DNA from: Ligilactobacillus apodemi DSM 16634 = JCM 16172
Lineage (GTDB): Bacteria > Bacillota > Bacilli > Lactobacillales > Lactobacillaceae
NCBI RefSeq assembly: GCF_001434405.1
Contig: NZ_AZFT01000043.1
Coordinates: 1 to 64,000 of the forward strand
Direction: 5' to 3'
Length of the DNA: 64,000 nt
Below the pieces are notes generated by a model. That model saw only the letters and a program-made list of their open reading frames with translations, ran no database searches and was not told the origin of the DNA. Below, piece after piece: positions 19,154 to 28,694 of the stretch; the first letter of the stretch is position 1, and every line of letters starts with the position of its first letter. The position numbers and the translations under genes were made by a program.

Positions 19154-20278
19154 CTACTTTTGTTGGTTCTCTTTTTCAAGTTGGATAATGTCATAAATAT
19201 AAATTATTACAACCTTTGTGACCGCATAAAGTGGGATCGCTAAGATCATCCCTAACAAGCCCGCAATATTTCCCGCTGCTAATAAAATCATGATGATCGT
19301 CAACGGATGAATATTCAAAGATTTTCCGATCACATTAGGATAAACTAGATTCCCATCAATTTGTTGTACCACGATGCAGACAATAATAACGAGCACAACC
19401 GTTTTAAAAGACATTGAAAAGGCCACAAAGATCGCTGGGATCAACCCAATATAAGGTCCAATATAAGGAATAATATTGGTGATCCCCGCAAAGATCCCGA
19501 TCAAAAGTGCGTAAGGGATTCCGACTAACCCATAACCGATCGCCGAAAATGTCCCGACAAAAAGACATTCGATCACTTGGCCAGAGATATACTTAGCGAT
19601 CGTGTCACTCATCTTAGTCAAAAGATCCCCGATCACTTCAGCGCGACTTTCAGGCAACATCTTTTTGATCGTTGGTAAAAGCTTAGGCCCATCTTTTAAC
19701 ATATAAAAGAGCACAAACGGAACAGTAATGATCGTCACCGTGATACTTGTGATCGCACCGACCATTGACCCGATCCCCGAAGTAAACGAACCCATAAAGC
19801 CCTTGAGGATCCCGTTTAATGAATTTTCAATATTTTTGATATATTTTGAAAAATCAATATTTTCGGCCCAAGAAGGTGGCTTAGCATCTTTGGCAAGATC
19901 CGTTAAATAGACTTGCACTTCTTTTAAATATGCTGGCGTCTTTAAAACCAATTGTTCAACCTGATAAGTCACACGTGGAACTAAATATGAGACCGATAGA
20001 CCGATCAAACCAATCAATAAAACAAATACGATCGTCACTGCCAAAGTTCGTCCGATCCGAAAACGTTTATAGTGGATCTTGGTCAAAAGATTGACTAACG
20101 GATTTAACGCATAAAATAAAAAACCCGCGATCAAAACAGGAGCAAATAAAGTTGAAACAAAGATCCCGATCGGTTTAAACACAAAACCGATCTGAGTACA
20201 AACAAAAATTAACGTAGCGACCAATAACAGCTCGATCGTCCAATACATCAAACGAGAACGTCTTTTTTTATCAAACAT
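19154..20278 (-). CDS. AI-2E family transporter
   Basis: A 374-residue polytopic membrane protein of the AI-2 exporter/PerM (UPF0118) superfamily. It has paired N-terminal helices, a soluble segment around 95-150, and five C-terminal helices including the conserved PFVLFYMLKDG, GIFAGITNIIPYIGPYIG and LTIIMILLAAGNIAGLLGMILAIPLYA. Substrates in Firmicutes are mostly unknown. Two adjacent ATGs occur (20281 and 20278); the second has the better spacing from GCAGGA. A plausible promoter (TTGATG, 16 bases, TATACT on the minus strand near 20375-20402) lies upstream. Confidence 0.85.
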   Translation of the reverse strand: MFDKKRRSRLMYWTIELLLVATLIFVCTQIGFVFKPIGIFVSTLFAPVLIAGFLFYALNPLVNLLTKIHYKRFRIGRTLAVTIVFVLLIGLIGLSVSYLVPRVTYQVEQLVLKTPAYLKEVQVYLTDLAKDAKPPSWAENIDFSKYIKNIENSLNGILKGFMGSFTSGIGSMVGAITSITVTIITVPFVLFYMLKDGPKLLPTIKKMLPESRAEVIGDLLTKMSDTIAKYISGQVIECLFVGTFSAIGYGLVGIPYALLIGIFAGITNIIPYIGPYIGLIPAIFVAFSMSFKTVVLVIIVCIVVQQIDGNLVYPNVIGKSLNIHPLTIIMILLAAGNIAGLLGMILAIPLYAVTKVVIIYIYDIIQLEKENQQK

Positions 20279-20613
20279 CATTTCCTGCTATATTAAATGT
20301 GGAATCATGCGCATTCAAAACATAAGGCATAACTAAAAAGAAATATAGTGTTTCCTTTCTTAAATTCACTTGCTACACAGTATAATAGTATTTTTTACTA
20401 CATCAAATTTAATATTCACGCCACATTTTATCTTTTCATGAATGTTTACTACTATTCTTTTGATGTTGGTTGCTCATTCCCCCATTTCAACTATGATACT
20501 TTACCCTAAGTTATCCTAGGCTACTTAGCGGTTTGCTACAACCGTGTCTTTGACCAAAGATATTAAAAAAGGTTGCGAACGAATCCGCAACCCACATGGT
20601 TATAAACAGGCAC
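20279..20613. other. Gene-free stretch between two minus-strand genes
   Basis: AT-rich sequence. It holds the 5' leader and probable promoter of the AI-2E-type gene on its left and the Ntdp-gene terminator on its right. I see no credible ORF or structured RNA in the middle. Confidence 0.6.
20565..20592 (-). terminator. Terminator of the Ntdp-type phosphatase gene
   Basis: A 7-bp GGTTGCG/CGCAACC stem is followed by TTTTTT on the minus strand, about 20 bases after the stop codon. Confidence 0.85.
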
Positions 20614-21159
20614 TTACTGTTGGCGCGATAATTCAAGATAGCGATTATACCAGATCTCAACATATTCTTTAGAGAATGGTCCTTTACCATGTTCGATCCA
20701 ATCGACTAATGTCTTGACATTATGTTTCAAGATCAAATCAGTTTTAGCAGGATATTTCCACCTGGCGCTGTGCTCTTCATATTCATCTACGTCAAGCAAT
20801 CTTTTTTCACCATTTGGAAAAACCTTAACATCTAAATCGTAATCTATATATTTCAGTGCTTCTTTATCTAAAACTACTGGTGACGCCAAATTGCAATAAT
20901 ATGAAACACCATTATCGCGAATCATCGTCACAATATTAAACCAATAGTGCTTATGAAAGTAAACAAGTGCAGGTTCACGCGTGACCCAACGTCTGCCATC
21001 AGCTTCTGTGACCAATGTATGATCGTTACAGCCGATCAAGGCGTTTTCACTTGTCTTAAGAACCATTGTATCGCGCCATGTCCGATGTAAGCTACCATCG
21101 TGTTTATAACTCTTGATCGTAATAAACTCGCCTTCCTTTGGCCCATTTGAATGACGCAT
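20614..21159 (-). CDS. Nucleoside tri-/diphosphate phosphatase, Ntdp/DUF402 family
   Basis: A 181-residue cytoplasmic protein of the DUF402 (UPF0374, YgaC-like) family. Characterised members hydrolyse nucleoside tri- and diphosphates with metal ions. It starts [28 protein letters not shown] and has the [18 protein letters not shown] and acidic [24 protein letters not shown] metal-binding segments that mark the fold. The length is typical. AGGAAA precedes the ATG. It is a single-gene unit ending at its own terminator. Confidence 0.88.
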   Translation of the reverse strand: MRHSNGPKEGEFITIKSYKHDGSLHRTWRDTMVLKTSENALIGCNDHTLVTEADGRRWVTREPALVYFHKHYWFNIVTMIRDNGVSYYCNLASPVVLDKEALKYIDYDLDVKVFPNGEKRLLDVDEYEEHSARWKYPAKTDLILKHNVKTLVDWIEHGKGPFSKEYVEIWYNRYLELSRQQ

Positions 21160-21299
21160 ATAACTTTCCTGCTTTCTATGAACACGGGTGTAGTTACACC
21201 AATATCATTTCAATTATACCAAAGATTAAACTAATTGCCTATGCAAAGATATTCACAGATTTACAGTAAAATTTATCAATCAAATTTTAGCGACCTTAT

Positions 21300-22673
21300 T
21301 TATTTTTCAGTCACACCTTTAACCCCTAATAAAACTAGGATGATTGCAATCACTGCCATCGAAATAAAAGCTATATGCAAGCCAAACATGTTAGCATTTA
21401 CGCCCGTCAACTGACTAGCTTGACTTGCCACGCTCATTACACTGACAAAGACCGCCGAACCGATCGCACCAGCAATTGTCCGCAATGAAGTCAACAAAGC
21501 GGTCCCATGTGCGGTTTGTTTTGGTGTCAAACCACTTGTGCCCCAAGTTACAAATGGCATCATTAAGCACCCGATTGCTACACTACGGAACAAATTCAAA
21601 ATGACTGGTGCCCATAAGCCTGTTTGAGCTTGAACAAAAAACATCAAACCACTACTCAAAGCCAACAGCAAACTACCAACAATAAACAGTTTTTTCATGC
21701 CTAATTGGTCATACATGCGTCCTGCAAGGGGTGAAACTAACGCCATCGCTAATGAACCTGGTAAAACGACTAAACCTGATACTAAAGCCGAATAACCTAA
21801 ATATGATTGGATATAGATTGGCATGATCACCGACGAACCCATCATGACCATGTACATCAACATACTGCCAATAACACTGAGCGTAAATGTCCGTTCAGAA
21901 AACACACGGACGTCTAAGAATGGTTCTGTTAAACGCAATTGCCGGTAAACAAAGAAGATTCCTGCGATCACCCCGATAGCTAAACAACCTAAAACTGTAA
22001 AACTCATAAATGGGCTTACCCCTAAATTACCTAAACCTAACGTGATCCCCCCAAAGGCTAACGCCGAAATTGCAAAGGATAACACGTCAAATTGTTTTTT
22101 AGTTGTTTCCAAGACATCTGCAAACACAAAACTTGAAACAATAAACGAAAGAGCCACAATGGCTAAGATCCCGACAAAAATAGCTCGCCAGCCGTAAGCA
22201 TCAACTACGACTCCCGCTAAAGTAGGTGCAATAACTGGAGCAGCGGTAACAGATAATCCATACCAGCCCATGACAGTCCCTAATTTTTCTTTGGGATAGA
22301 TCGAAAGTAAAATAACTTGCGCCATTGAAGTCAAGATTCCATTTCCGATTGCTTGAAAAACGCGAGCAACCATCAAAATTGGAAAATTAGGCGCAAAAAT
22401 GGCGATTACTGTCCCGATAAGAAAGATCCCCAAAGCCGATAAATACAATTTCTTCGTAGGGAAACGAGTGATTAAAAATGCTGACAGTGGCATTGCGATC
22501 CCCATCGCTAATGAATAACCACTTGTCAGCCATTGTCCGATTGAAGTTGTGATCGCTAAATCTTTGATGATCAGCGGTAACGCCGTCGTTAAAGCAGTTG
22601 CCAACATCGAAGTCGCAATACAACTGATGACCAAACAAAGAAAGATCAGTGTTCTTTTTTTATTAGTGAGCAT
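21300..22673 (-). CDS. MFS drug exporter, DHA2 (EmrB/QacA) family
   Basis: A 457-residue transporter with about 14 hydrophobic segments. It has the MFS motif A-like region (LSAFLITRFPTKKLY), motif C GWYGLSVTAAPVIAPTLAG typical of drug/H+ antiporters, and the DHA2 pattern. The substrate cannot be inferred. The ribosome site (AGAAGGG) sits 12-13 bases from this ATG but only 4-5 bases from an out-of-frame upstream ATG at 22680 that opens a 5-codon ORF overlapping this start. Confidence 0.88.
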   Translation of the reverse strand: MLTNKKRTLIFLCLVISCIATSMLATALTTALPLIIKDLAITTSIGQWLTSGYSLAMGIAMPLSAFLITRFPTKKLYLSALGIFLIGTVIAIFAPNFPILMVARVFQAIGNGILTSMAQVILLSIYPKEKLGTVMGWYGLSVTAAPVIAPTLAGVVVDAYGWRAIFVGILAIVALSFIVSSFVFADVLETTKKQFDVLSFAISALAFGGITLGLGNLGVSPFMSFTVLGCLAIGVIAGIFFVYRQLRLTEPFLDVRVFSERTFTLSVIGSMLMYMVMMGSSVIMPIYIQSYLGYSALVSGLVVLPGSLAMALVSPLAGRMYDQLGMKKLFIVGSLLLALSSGLMFFVQAQTGLWAPVILNLFRSVAIGCLMMPFVTWGTSGLTPKQTAHGTALLTSLRTIAGAIGSAVFVSVMSVASQASQLTGVNANMFGLHIAFISMAVIAIILVLLGVKGVTEK

Positions 22674-22680
22674 TTAGCAT
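22663..22680 (-). promoter_or_regulatory. Possible 5-codon leader ORF overlapping the MFS start
   Basis: ATG CTA AAT GCT CAC TAA starts at 22680 with AGGG 4-5 bases upstream and ends inside the MFS gene in another frame. It could modulate initiation at the exporter start, or be accidental. Confidence 0.3.
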
Positions 22681-22773
22681 AATTCCCTTCTTCTTTAACT
22701 TATTTCATTATTATAGAAAAATTTTTTAGCTGCTCACACAACATCTTTCGCTTAAAATGTTGGATTTTTAACT

Positions 22774-22809
22774 AAAAAAGCCGTTCTTTATTTCTAAAGA
22801 ACGGCTTTT
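22774..22809 (-). terminator. Terminator of the rlmD-alarmone synthetase-two-component operon
   Basis: An AAAAGCCGTTCTTTA/TAAAGAACGGCTTTT stem with a 4-5 base loop is followed by Ts on the minus strand. Confidence 0.9.
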
Positions 22810-22811
22810 GA

Positions 22812-24044
22812 TTAAATAATAACTGTAAAAGTTATTACCTTATTTTTGTAACTAATATTGATTTGCCCTTTAAAAGCCTTAACGATACTTTGCGCCATCG
22901 ATAATCCGATCCCATAGCCCTTCTTTTGGCTATTATGTGATTCATCTTCACGATAAAAACGTTCAAAAAAGCGACTATAGTCTACATCTTCACCGGCAGC
23001 ATAAGTATTAGAGATCTGCAAGCGTCCACGTTTTCGGGTATGCCCGACTGTATCTAATTGAACTTTGACAGTTCCATTTTGATCACAGTATTTATTGGCA
23101 TTATCAGTCAAGATCGAGACCATTTCAAACAGTGCTTTTTCTTCTGCTTTAACGCTGATATCGGGTTGAATATCGAGTTCTAATGTCTTACCGTCTTTTA
23201 CGATCACACTCTTAAAATCAGCCGCTGCATCTTGTGTGATCGCTGAAAAATCAACTTCTTTTAACACCATATCGGGTTGTTCTTCTAACCGAGCTAGGCT
23301 AACTAGACGGTCGATCAATTTAGTCAATCTTTTTACTTGATCATCGGTGCTTTTAGTCCATTCTGATTCACCAGCCACCATTTCGATCAATTCATTATTG
23401 GCGGCAATGATCGCTAAGGGGGTCTTTAGTTCATGGCCTGCATTCGTAATAAAACGCCGTTGCTTTTCGTAGTTTTCAACAAAGGGTTTGATCATTAAAC
23501 TTGATAACCCGACAACGATCGCCATAAAAAAGATAAATCCCAGAATCGCCAACATTACCGAGATACTCAAGAGATCTTGGAATGATTGTTGGTATGCCGT
23601 CACATCCAAGACAACGATCACTTTATTGCCTGCTTTATTTTTCGTAACTAAATATGAATATTGACTTCTTCCTTCACTAAATGCTCCTTGTTTTTTACCT
23701 GATTTAACAATTTTTCGAATTCGAGCAATCGCTTCTTTGTCAGTGATATTGGCTACATTTTCAGTATTGAGCTGAATATCTTTAGTCTGAGCATCAACGG
23801 TCGCACTATAGTAACGAAAACTTCGTAAGTCGTCATCTGAAAGTTTATTACCTAAGTCTTTTGACGTTTTTTCTAAACTGGGGAAACGCCCGTTATTAGC
23901 CGAAAGAACGGTCAAAACACGCGTGATTTGTTGTTGTGTTTGAAAGTAGCGCGCCGAATTGATGATCCCTAGCGTTGATGCCAAAATCAACAAAATCGCC
24001 CCGGCAGCGATCAGCAAGAAACGGAGTCTAAGTTTTTTAAACAT
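22812..24044 (-). CDS. Two-component sensor histidine kinase
   Basis: A 410-residue membrane kinase. It has one N-terminal helix (about 5-30), an extracellular sensor region (about 35-150), a second helix (about 155-185), a DHp domain with the phospho-His motif TNAGHELKTPLA, and an HATPase domain with N-box LTDNANKYC and GYGIGLSMAQSI. The ligand is unknown; the overall style is like CiaH. I chose the ATG at 24044 because AGGAGGG is 6 bases upstream, while the ATG at 24050 abuts it. The paired response regulator gene ends 11 bases upstream. Confidence 0.9.
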   Translation of the reverse strand: MFKKLRLRFLLIAAGAILLILASTLGIINSARYFQTQQQITRVLTVLSANNGRFPSLEKTSKDLGNKLSDDDLRSFRYYSATVDAQTKDIQLNTENVANITDKEAIARIRKIVKSGKKQGAFSEGRSQYSYLVTKNKAGNKVIVVLDVTAYQQSFQDLLSISVMLAILGFIFFMAIVVGLSSLMIKPFVENYEKQRRFITNAGHELKTPLAIIAANNELIEMVAGESEWTKSTDDQVKRLTKLIDRLVSLARLEEQPDMVLKEVDFSAITQDAAADFKSVIVKDGKTLELDIQPDISVKAEEKALFEMVSILTDNANKYCDQNGTVKVQLDTVGHTRKRGRLQISNTYAAGEDVDYSRFFERFYREDESHNSQKKGYGIGLSMAQSIVKAFKGQINISYKNKVITFTVII

Positions 24045-24055
24045 CTCCATCCCTC

Positions 24056-24721
24056 CTAAATCATTGTCAGTTTAAAGATCCCATCTTTTTCGCCAGTGAT
24101 CTGAATATCAGCATTGATTGCTTGAAGTTTTTGTCTCAGATAAGAAACATAGACCCAAACAATATTTTTATCGTCATCGTCTTCCCAAATGTGTTGGAAA
24201 ATGTTATCTGTCGTTAATTCTTTATCCGTATTTAACAGCAAATATTCCATTAATTTTGTTTCTTTACCCGAAAGACGGATCGAGTTTTTCGCAACTATTT
24301 CTTGTTCTGACACATTTAGTTTCACCGAGCCATACGCTAAAACATTGGGCGTAAAAGTACTATCGGCTCTTCGTTCCATTGAGCGTAAACGTGCTAACAA
24401 TTCTTTGAGCGAAAATGGTTTAGTTAAGTAATCATCGGCTCCTAGATCAAGACCTGTCACGCGGTCATCGATTTCTGCCATCGCTGTTAGCATAATGATA
24501 TGAGCCCGATTTCCAGCAGCGCGAATTTCTTTTAGCGCTTCTAAACCATCTTTTTTAGGCATCATGATATCTAAAATAATGACATCATATGGATCTTTAC
24601 TAGCTGCGCTAACGGCTTGTTCGCCATCATACACAGCTGTTATTTCGTAATTTTGATGTGTCATTGCGGTTACTAAAACTTGTGACATTTGTACTTCGTC
24701 TTCAGCTAGTAGCACTCTCAT
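24056..24721 (-). CDS. OmpR-family response regulator
   Basis: A 221-residue DNA-binding regulator. It has a receiver domain with the acidic pocket AEDE, the phospho-acceptor Asp in DVIILDIMMPKKDG near residue 51, Thr in MLTAMAE and Lys in YLTKPFS. A winged-helix domain (about 125-220) with the recognition segment DKNIVWVYVSYLRQKL follows. It partners with the histidine kinase just downstream. It starts 13 bases after the alarmone synthetase gene ends, on the same strand. Confidence 0.92.
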   Translation of the reverse strand: MRVLLAEDEVQMSQVLVTAMTHQNYEITAVYDGEQAVSAASKDPYDVIILDIMMPKKDGLEALKEIRAAGNRAHIIMLTAMAEIDDRVTGLDLGADDYLTKPFSLKELLARLRSMERRADSTFTPNVLAYGSVKLNVSEQEIVAKNSIRLSGKETKLMEYLLLNTDKELTTDNIFQHIWEDDDDKNIVWVYVSYLRQKLQAINADIQITGEKDGIFKLTMI

Positions 24722-24733
24722 CTACTCACTTCC

Positions 24734-25351
24734 TTACTTATCTTGGATCAAATTGCGGATCGTTTGCATCGTAAGATCACACGATGCCAGCTCATCAGCA
24801 CAACGCTTCAATTCCTGTGTGATCATCTCGGGATTTTTGACTTCATGTTTATATTTCATCTCATGTTCAAGGCTGGCCCAAGAATCCATTGCGATCGTGC
24901 GTAATTGGACTTCAACAAAATATGAACCGTGCTCGTTACCTAAAATATCGGGATATGGTGTTTGTAATTTTAAAATCAAATGATACGAACGATATCCATT
25001 TGGTTTAGCATTGGTAATGTAGTCTTTTTCATTATAGATCGTAACTTGTGGTAAAGCCTTGATCTGCGCGATCGTTTGATAAACATCATCAACAAAACCA
25101 CAGACGATCCGGATCCCAATGCTATCATGAATATCATCCAAGGCAGATTTTGGTGTCAGGGGCAGATTTTTCCGCTGACATTTTTCTGCCATCGAATCAG
25201 GCGCTTTAATGCGGGCAATCAAATGTTCATACATTTTAAAGCCAGTTTTTTCTTTTACTGTTTTATTGGCTGAAACGATCTCTTTAGTAAAATCTTCTAA
25301 GATCAATGGTAAATACTGTGCATAATCACCATATACTTCGGTCTGTTCCAT
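24734..25351 (-). CDS. Small alarmone synthetase (RelP/YwaC-like GTP pyrophosphokinase)
   Basis: A 205-residue single-domain RelA/SpoT synthetase that makes (p)ppGpp from GTP/GDP and ATP. Visible features: DIHDSIGIRIVCGFVDDVY (G-loop/Mg site), KPNGYRSYHLIL, and VEVQLRTIAMDSWASLEHEMKYK. There is no hydrolase, TGS or ACT domain. The KPNGYRS and RTIAMDxWASLEH segments look closer to YwaC/RelP than to RelQ. I chose ATG 25351; the open frame extends to 25441 without a plausible start. It lies between rlmD and a two-component system on the same strand. Confidence 0.88.
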   Translation of the reverse strand: MEQTEVYGDYAQYLPLILEDFTKEIVSANKTVKEKTGFKMYEHLIARIKAPDSMAEKCQRKNLPLTPKSALDDIHDSIGIRIVCGFVDDVYQTIAQIKALPQVTIYNEKDYITNAKPNGYRSYHLILKLQTPYPDILGNEHGSYFVEVQLRTIAMDSWASLEHEMKYKHEVKNPEMITQELKRCADELASCDLTMQTIRNLIQDK

Positions 25352-25445
25352 CAGTGACACCCACTTTTGTTTTTTTAATACTAATGATTTACTAGCATAA
25401 CAAATTTTTTTTAAAAAAAAGTAAAAACCTGTTATCAGCACAAAG

Positions 25446-26834
25446 TTATTTTCTTTGTAGCTTCACTACCGCTTCCGCTCGTGCCGTTTGTGGAAACATG
25501 TCGACCGATTGAATATAGGAAACATCATAAGCAGCAGTCAATTTCACCAGATCACGTGCTAACGTTGAGGGGTTGCAAGAAACGTAAACAAATTTTTCTG
25601 GTCGATACTTTAAGATCGTTGCGATCAAAGCATCATCTAGCCCTGTCCGCGGTGGATCGACCACTAAAGCATCAAAGCTAAACCCTGCTTTGATCCATTT
25701 AGGCAACAGCTCTTCAGCTTTTCCAGTCTCATAATGCGCCTTTCTTTGCGCTTTTTGGGCATTTTTTTGCGCATCACTGATCGACTCAGCAATAATATCC
25801 ATGCCACGGATCTCTTGGGCATTTTTCCCCACATATAACCCGATTGTTCCCACACCACAATAAGCATCGACCAGCGTTTCAGATTCCGATAAGGCTAAAG
25901 CTTTTTTCACTTCATCGTATAAAACTTCGGTCTGTTTAGGATTCATTTGGAAAAATGCCCGAGCAGATAAGTCAAACCAAACATCACCGATTTTTTCAGT
26001 AATACTTTCTTTACCCGCCAATAATTGCGTTTCTTTGCCCCAAACAAGTGATGTTCTCCCAGGATTGATATTTTGCATCACGGAAACAATTGCCGGGAAT
26101 TTTTGCAAAATTTCTGCAATTACTTCGTTTTTATGCGGTAATTGCAAAGTATTGGTCACAAAAACAAGCTGAACTTCGCCCGTCGCAAATGCTTCACGTA
26201 CGACGATCGTTTTTAGCGACCCTTGATTTTTTCTTTCATCGTAAATTGAAACTTGCCATTTTTCTAACAGTGAACAAAGCTCACGTATGATTTGCATCGT
26301 CAAGTCACGTTGGGTCGCAAAAGTCGGCAAGTCGACTAATTGATGGCTATTTTCTTTATACAAGCCTGCCATAACTTTGCCCTCTTTTGTTTTACGCACT
26401 TGAAATTGTGCCTTATTACGATAATGATACGGCTCAGCTATCCCCAAAGTCGGGCGTAATTCGTAATTTTTATAGCCTTTAGGTTTGAACTTTTCTAAGG
26501 CTTGAGCAATCACATCGCGCTTAAATTCTAGTTGCGCATCATATGCTAAATGCTCTAATTCGATTCCCCCAACATCGTACTTGTCGATCGGAGTGACCCT
26601 TTTTTCACTAGCTTGTTTAACTTTAAGCAAGCGAGCCTTAGCATATTTAGTTTTAGCTTCAGTTATTTGAGCAAGTACTACTTCACCGGGCAAGGTTTTA
26701 GGAATAAAGACGATCTTTCGCTTGTAATAGCCGATTCCTTCACCATTGATCCCTAAACGCTTGATCGTCACTACGATCTTTTGGCCCTTTTTTAACTGAA
26801 CTCCAGTTGATGGTTGTCTTTTTACTTGCTTCAC
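25446..26834 (-). CDS. rlmD: 23S rRNA (uracil-C5)-methyltransferase, RlmD/RlmCD type
   Basis: A 462-residue SAM-dependent RNA methyltransferase of the RumA/TrmA family. It has an N-terminal TRAM domain (about 12-70), the SAM-binding VDAYCGVGTIGLYVG near residue 320, DPPRTGLD with the catalytic region, and VYVSCNPSTLARDL containing the nucleophilic Cys. Gram-positive homologues methylate U747 and/or U1939 of 23S rRNA. The start is GTG at 26834 with GGAGG about 12 bases upstream. It is divergent from recX. Confidence 0.92.
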   Translation of the reverse strand: MKQVKRQPSTGVQLKKGQKIVVTIKRLGINGEGIGYYKRKIVFIPKTLPGEVVLAQITEAKTKYAKARLLKVKQASEKRVTPIDKYDVGGIELEHLAYDAQLEFKRDVIAQALEKFKPKGYKNYELRPTLGIAEPYHYRNKAQFQVRKTKEGKVMAGLYKENSHQLVDLPTFATQRDLTMQIIRELCSLLEKWQVSIYDERKNQGSLKTIVVREAFATGEVQLVFVTNTLQLPHKNEVIAEILQKFPAIVSVMQNINPGRTSLVWGKETQLLAGKESITEKIGDVWFDLSARAFFQMNPKQTEVLYDEVKKALALSESETLVDAYCGVGTIGLYVGKNAQEIRGMDIIAESISDAQKNAQKAQRKAHYETGKAEELLPKWIKAGFSFDALVVDPPRTGLDDALIATILKYRPEKFVYVSCNPSTLARDLVKLTAAYDVSYIQSVDMFPQTARAEAVVKLQRK

Positions 26835-26927
26835 TTGAAACTTCTACCTCCATTAAATTTTATCTTTGAAATTATACCATATACAGTCTAAGATAGTAGT
26901 AACTAATCTTGTGAAAGGATGGGAATA

Positions 26928-27722
26928 ATGGTCAAAAAGATCACATCCATTGCAGCACAAAAAAAGCCTGGACGCTTTAATATCTTTCTTGATGGTCAAT
27001 ATGCATTTCCAGTCAGTGAAAATGTTTTGATCAAGTATCGGTTGACTAAAGGAATGGAACTCACTGAAGACTTGATCACCGCACTAAAACAAGCTGATCT
27101 GCAGGCTAAGGCTTATAATAAAGCCCTTGATTATTTGAGCTATCAGTTGCGTACTGAAAAAGAAATCAGCACTTATTTGAAAAAATTAGCTACTCCAGCC
27201 GATGATATTGCCGATATTATTGCTAAATTACACGAATTAAACTTACTTGATGATCTTGCTTACGCTAAAAGCTATGTTCGGACTAGTGCTAATACGACTG
27301 ATAAAGGTCCTTTTGTGATCACCCAAAAATTGAAACAAAAAGGCGTTTCACAAGCGTTGATCACAGAGGCTCTAACCGAATTTAGCCTCGAACAACAAGT
27401 CCAAAACGCCGTGAAAATTGCGCAAAAATTCGTGGCTAAAAATTCAAGTATTTCATTTCAAGCATTGAAGACTAAATTACAACAACGTCTGGCCACTAAA
27501 GGTTTTTCAAGTGAAGTTATCAGTTTAGTTATGGATGAACTACAACTAACAAAAGACGAAGACCAACAAGCTGAAGCACTAAAAAAACAAGCGCAAAAAA
27601 TTTGGCGTCGTTATCAACGCTTTGACGAACCAGAACGCTCTTTTAAGCTAAAACAAGCTTTATATCGTAAAGGTTTTTCTTTGACCGAAATCGAAAGTTA
27701 TCTCCAAGAACTAGCCGAATAA
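26928..27722 (+). CDS. recX: Regulatory protein RecX
   Basis: A 264-residue modulator of RecA filaments, made of tandem three-helix repeats. The DYLSYQLRTEKEISTYLKKL, LNLLDDLAYAKSYVR and GPFVITQKLKQKGVSQALI segments are typical. The length fits lactobacillal RecX, which has extra C-terminal repeats. I chose ATG 26928 because AAAGGATGGG provides suitable spacing; the ATG at 26919 lies inside the ribosome site. A terminator follows directly. Confidence 0.93.
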   Translation: MVKKITSIAAQKKPGRFNIFLDGQYAFPVSENVLIKYRLTKGMELTEDLITALKQADLQAKAYNKALDYLSYQLRTEKEISTYLKKLATPADDIADIIAKLHELNLLDDLAYAKSYVRTSANTTDKGPFVITQKLKQKGVSQALITEALTEFSLEQQVQNAVKIAQKFVAKNSSISFQALKTKLQQRLATKGFSSEVISLVMDELQLTKDEDQQAEALKKQAQKIWRRYQRFDEPERSFKLKQALYRKGFSLTEIESYLQELAE

Positions 27723-27766
27723 ACAATAGCTCCTGTTTCCCTTTGAACGAAACAGGAGCTATTTAC
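27723..27766. terminator. Bidirectional terminator
   Basis: A 15-bp perfect stem AATAGCTCCTGTTTC/GAAACAGGAGCTATT between the convergent recX and YihY-family genes. Confidence 0.88.
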
Positions 27767-27767
27767 T

Positions 27768-28694
27768 TTACTTATTTTTCCGTTTAAAAATACGTTTGAC
27801 CGAACTATCATTGAAATGATCTAATGACCGTTTAGTCCTGATCTTACCAAATTCTTGTTCTTCCAAACTGGCGTTGATCACAGCTCCGATCATGATCACT
27901 AACGAACTGTAATTCATCCAAAATAATAACACGATAAATGTCCCTAAGGCGCCATAACTCATCACTGAATGAGCAAAATAGCGCACATAGTAACTAAAAC
28001 CTTGAGTCAAGATCATCCAGCCAAAGGTGGCAAATAATGCCCCTGGCCACAGAAATTTAAAGTGGATCTTTGCATTTGGAACTAAGAGATACAACACACA
28101 CATGATACTAAAAATTCCAATTATTGTGGTCGGCCACTTTAACTGCATAAACGTAGTCAACCAATCAAGCGGTAAGTTAAAAATTGGCGTGATATATTCA
28201 AGGATCTGTTGCCCAAAACTATAAATAAAGAAAAATACGACTAATAATACTCCGATAAAAATCGTAATTAAAAATGACAAAATCCGTTGGGTAAACATTC
28301 CTTGATCGACACCAACACCAAAAGTTTCATTAAATGCTTTTTTTAACGCATTGATCCCGCGACTAGCTGCCCATAAAGTCAACAGCCCACTGATCGAAGC
28401 AGCCCCACTAGATGAACCTGCATCTAAAAAATTCTTGAGTAGAGGCTCTAAAGTACCATAAACAGAAACCGGAACGGCAATTTTTAAATATGGCAAAATT
28501 GCACTAGAATCTAAATGAAATAGCGGCAAGATATTGCCAATAAAAATAACCATCGGAAAAATAGCAACTAAGGTATAATAAGCGATCACAATGGCAGCTC
28601 CACTGACATTAGCCCGCTTAAAATTTTTGCTAGCAATTTTATAGAAAGTTTGTAATGCTTGTATTTTTTCCTTAATATTAATATTCATCATCAT
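27768..28694 (-). CDS. YihY/BrkB family membrane protein
   Basis: A 308-residue protein with six membrane segments. It shows the YihY/virulence factor BrkB family pattern: SGAAIVIAYYTLVAIFP near the start, TLWAASRGINALKKAFNETFGV, FLWPGALFATFGWMILTQGFSYYV, and YGALGTFIVLLFWMNYSSLVIMIGAVINA. Function is unresolved (once mislabelled RNase BN). Its start overlaps the LysM gene by 17 bases and has no ribosome site of its own, so it is probably translated by coupling. The exact Met among the first three is uncertain. Confidence 0.85.
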   Translation of the reverse strand: MMMNINIKEKIQALQTFYKIASKNFKRANVSGAAIVIAYYTLVAIFPMVIFIGNILPLFHLDSSAILPYLKIAVPVSVYGTLEPLLKNFLDAGSSSGAASISGLLTLWAASRGINALKKAFNETFGVGVDQGMFTQRILSFLITIFIGVLLVVFFFIYSFGQQILEYITPIFNLPLDWLTTFMQLKWPTTIIGIFSIMCVLYLLVPNAKIHFKFLWPGALFATFGWMILTQGFSYYVRYFAHSVMSYGALGTFIVLLFWMNYSSLVIMIGAVINASLEEQEFGKIRTKRSLDHFNDSSVKRIFKRKNK

